Shown: positions 61,921-64,000 of the stretch, piece by piece | How the letters are laid out: each line of letters begins with the position of its first letter | How positions within the stretch are numbered: the first letter of the stretch is position 1 | NCBI GenBank assembly: GCA_022113835.1 | Contig: JAILWY010000021.1 | Location: 1,488,001-1,552,000 of the forward strand | Origin: Atopsyche davidsoni | Taxonomy: Eukaryota; Arthropoda; Insecta; Trichoptera; Hydrobiosidae | Direction: 5' to 3' | Length of the DNA: 64,000 bases | Program-made: the position numbers and the translations under genes | Notes under the pieces: generated by a model | Told to the model about the DNA's origin: nothing | Database searches by the model: none | What the model saw: only the letters and a program-made list of their open reading frames with translations

Positions 61921-64000
61921 CACAAAAAAAAAAATAACAATCATGAATGATTTTGATAAATGATGCATTATTTTTGCAGACTGTAATTTTTTTACACAAG
62001 CAGAATATTTTTGTGTTTAAGTTCTAAAAACGAAGCTTTGATAGTATTACTTTTTAATTTGGTAGAATTTTTGCGAAAGAGTCAAAATTAAAATACAGTT
62101 TATTTGTGTAAACTTACGACGGTTGATTCTCGTAAGTGTTAAAAAAATAATTGATTTAAATTATAAACCTACTTTTCTTAAAACTTTACTTTGTTAAATT
62201 AAGAGAAAAAGAAAACAAGGAAGGCAAGCAGTAAAAGTCAATTACCGATGTGATCATCTAGGTGCGTATTTTGTATTTTGCTAAGTAGTCTGTCTACCTA
62301 TACACAACAAAAAAGGTGATCACTTGGCGGGGATCTTTTGAATTTAAAGACATTTTATGTATTTTTTGCTAGGCACTGAACAAAGAGGAAGTGACCAAAA
62401 TACCCTTATTTTGTTTCAACTTTTCATATCGAGAATTCTACGTGTAAAATGGTTCGAATTTATTTTATGTAAAATACATGAAATTTCAAAAAATGTCAGA
62501 GTCAAACACAAAAATTCCCAGTAAAGTCAAAATTATTGTAGCTTGCAAACGAAAAATGTCTGAATATTCCATATCTCTTGTTTAAACTGTCGAGTGGATC
62601 GTTGGGTTGACAGACGCAGTGCCTCCCTTCTCCTCCAGCGGGCCGCGTCCAGCGCCGCTCCCGCGTGCTGCGCGGCTCAGCAAATCGACCGTCACGTGAT
62701 GCAGTGTCAACTGCAAGACGTCATGGAGGCCAGTTCAGGCGGCAGACGTCATCACCGGCAGGGTGGCGAGGGTGGCCGCCTGCTCTAAGGGTCGCATCTA
62801 GAAAGCAACGCTGCGCAATCGTTTCTACCACCCATAATACATATGAAATTTAACTAATGTTACACACGATAAAAATAATTTCGAAATGAAAATTTCCAGG
62901 AAAATATTCAAGCCTATATAATCACATGTCTTTAATATACGAAGGTAATAAGAATAGGCTCACATAAAGTTGAAAACATTGCTTGTCGGTTACTAGACAT
63001 GGCAAACCTACAAAATTAAAGCCCAAAATCTCACAGCAAGTAATCACAGAACTAACAGATGATAATGATGACTTTTTCACGATAAGCTACCCCTTTATTA
63101 AAAAAAAAATCAATGCAGACATAGAAAAAACTAAATTACGTACATAGTTATGCAGAGCATAGCACTGAGAGCACTTCAATGAAGAAAACAAACTGCGTGT
63201 TATTGAAGGGAGCGACAGTTTTCACTTAGCTCATATCTCAAGGGTTAGCACACCCCAATCGGTATATTTTTCCATCCCCTAGAAGGCTGCAGACCGGAAG
63301 AGGCAGGCGAGTGCTCGCAGCTCGTACAGCTGGATATATTTATATGTCATCCTTGATTATATCCATTTTCATCGGCGACATTGTCGATCCGCGTCGCGCG
63401 GGGGTGCAGCGGGACAGTCCGCGGCTGACAGCGATTTTGCTCACTTAACGAAATGAGAAGATTGAACAAAGGTAGAGGGTGCCACCGAAAATGTTCATTC
63501 GCTGAAATATGTATATGGATATTATTTCAAGTATTCCACGTTATAACACAAAAAAAGGATAATGTAATTAAAAAATAATATTGAATTATGAACATCTAAT
63601 ACAATTTACGTAATTAAATCTGATTTTCATTTTTTAATAAGAATTAATTATTTTCATTACATCTCACTCGGTTAATTTTATTGTAAATTATTATTTGACT
63701 AAGCAAAGTGTAAGATACGTAGAAATATAAAAAAAATACTTATTCGATTCGTATTGTGCTCTGCCTACAGGTATATATTTTTTTAGGTAACGAATCTCTA
63801 ATATTGACATAATACTTATATGATGTAATAATTAAAATTATGGAATGTAATTCATAGTATGAATTAAATCTGCCTTTTAATTTTTATAACTAAAATTGAT
63901 GCAAGGTATTCGACCGGAGTGCACCGCAATGCCAATGTTTGCGGTGTTGAAATAAGTACTTTAACAGATGACCGGAAATGGCATCTTATTTTTTGAGAAT
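61921..64000. other. Non-coding AT-rich stretch with GC-rich islands
   Basis: No supported gene. Islands are at about 62600-62800 (with GTCACGTGAT at 62691-62700 and two GACGTCAT motifs near 62718 and 62747) and 63230-63470. The rest is AT-rich. No feature is cut visibly by the window end. Confidence 0.5.

Noticed and set aside
1..64000. CRISPR arrays, rRNA genes, bacterial operons or riboswitches
   Set aside because: The only regular array (51-bp units) is contiguous without spacers, and nothing bacterial was recognised.

Overview
The window looks like AT-rich nuclear DNA of an animal, most likely an arthropod and probably an insect. The reasons are a split reading frame with good GT-AG splice signals, fragments of a Jockey/I-group LINE and of hAT DNA transposons, many homopolymer and (AT)n runs, and no operon-like gene packing. 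No rRNA, intact tRNA, CRISPR array or bacterial or organellar gene block was seen. The order of insect cannot be decided from the sequence.

Coding content is very low. The one confident cellular coding segment is a 684-bp internal-type exon on the minus strand (49691 down to 49008). It encodes about 228 residues of mostly disordered K/N/Q/E-rich protein of a gene I do not recognise. No neighbouring exon can be identified, so most of the window is likely intron or flank of a gene with very long introns, as is common for developmental regulators (inference). Most other open frames are short or lie on both strands of GC-rich islands and look like chance frames.

Mobile DNA is sparse but varied: a decayed LINE 3' end (about 6.5-6.8 kb), a complete 401-bp non-autonomous hAT element with an 8-bp target duplication (20.05-20.45 kb), a hAT transposase C-terminal relic (40.5-40.8 kb) lying beside a 14-unit 51-bp minisatellite (40.84-41.56 kb), a family of small inverted-repeat elements sharing a CTACACACG...GCGACACAAC end (32.4, 46.5, 47.8 and one end at 48.9 kb), tRNA-Lys-like SINE heads (25.1 and 57.4 kb), and a 260-bp palindromic element at 54.19-54.45 kb with one related single arm at 29.7 kb.

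The most interesting signal is that palindromic element. Each inverted arm contains a minimal hammerhead-ribozyme-like motif: CUGAUGA core, short stem II, GAAA, a 2-bp stem III, a GUH cleavage site and a 5-bp stem I. The two motifs point outward on opposite strands. The single arm at 29.7 kb carries the same fold with two core mutations.

The rest is a compositional mosaic. About sixty short GC-rich, CpG-containing islands (100-400 bp) recur roughly every kilobase in AT-rich DNA. Some carry clustered regulatory-type motifs: three perfect TGACGTCA sites within 123 bp at 32.8 kb, YY1/Pho-like ATGGC motifs at 44.8-50.2 kb, and GTCACGTGA motifs at 61.9 and 62.7 kb. These may be enhancers, promoters or Polycomb elements of the locus, but that is inference.
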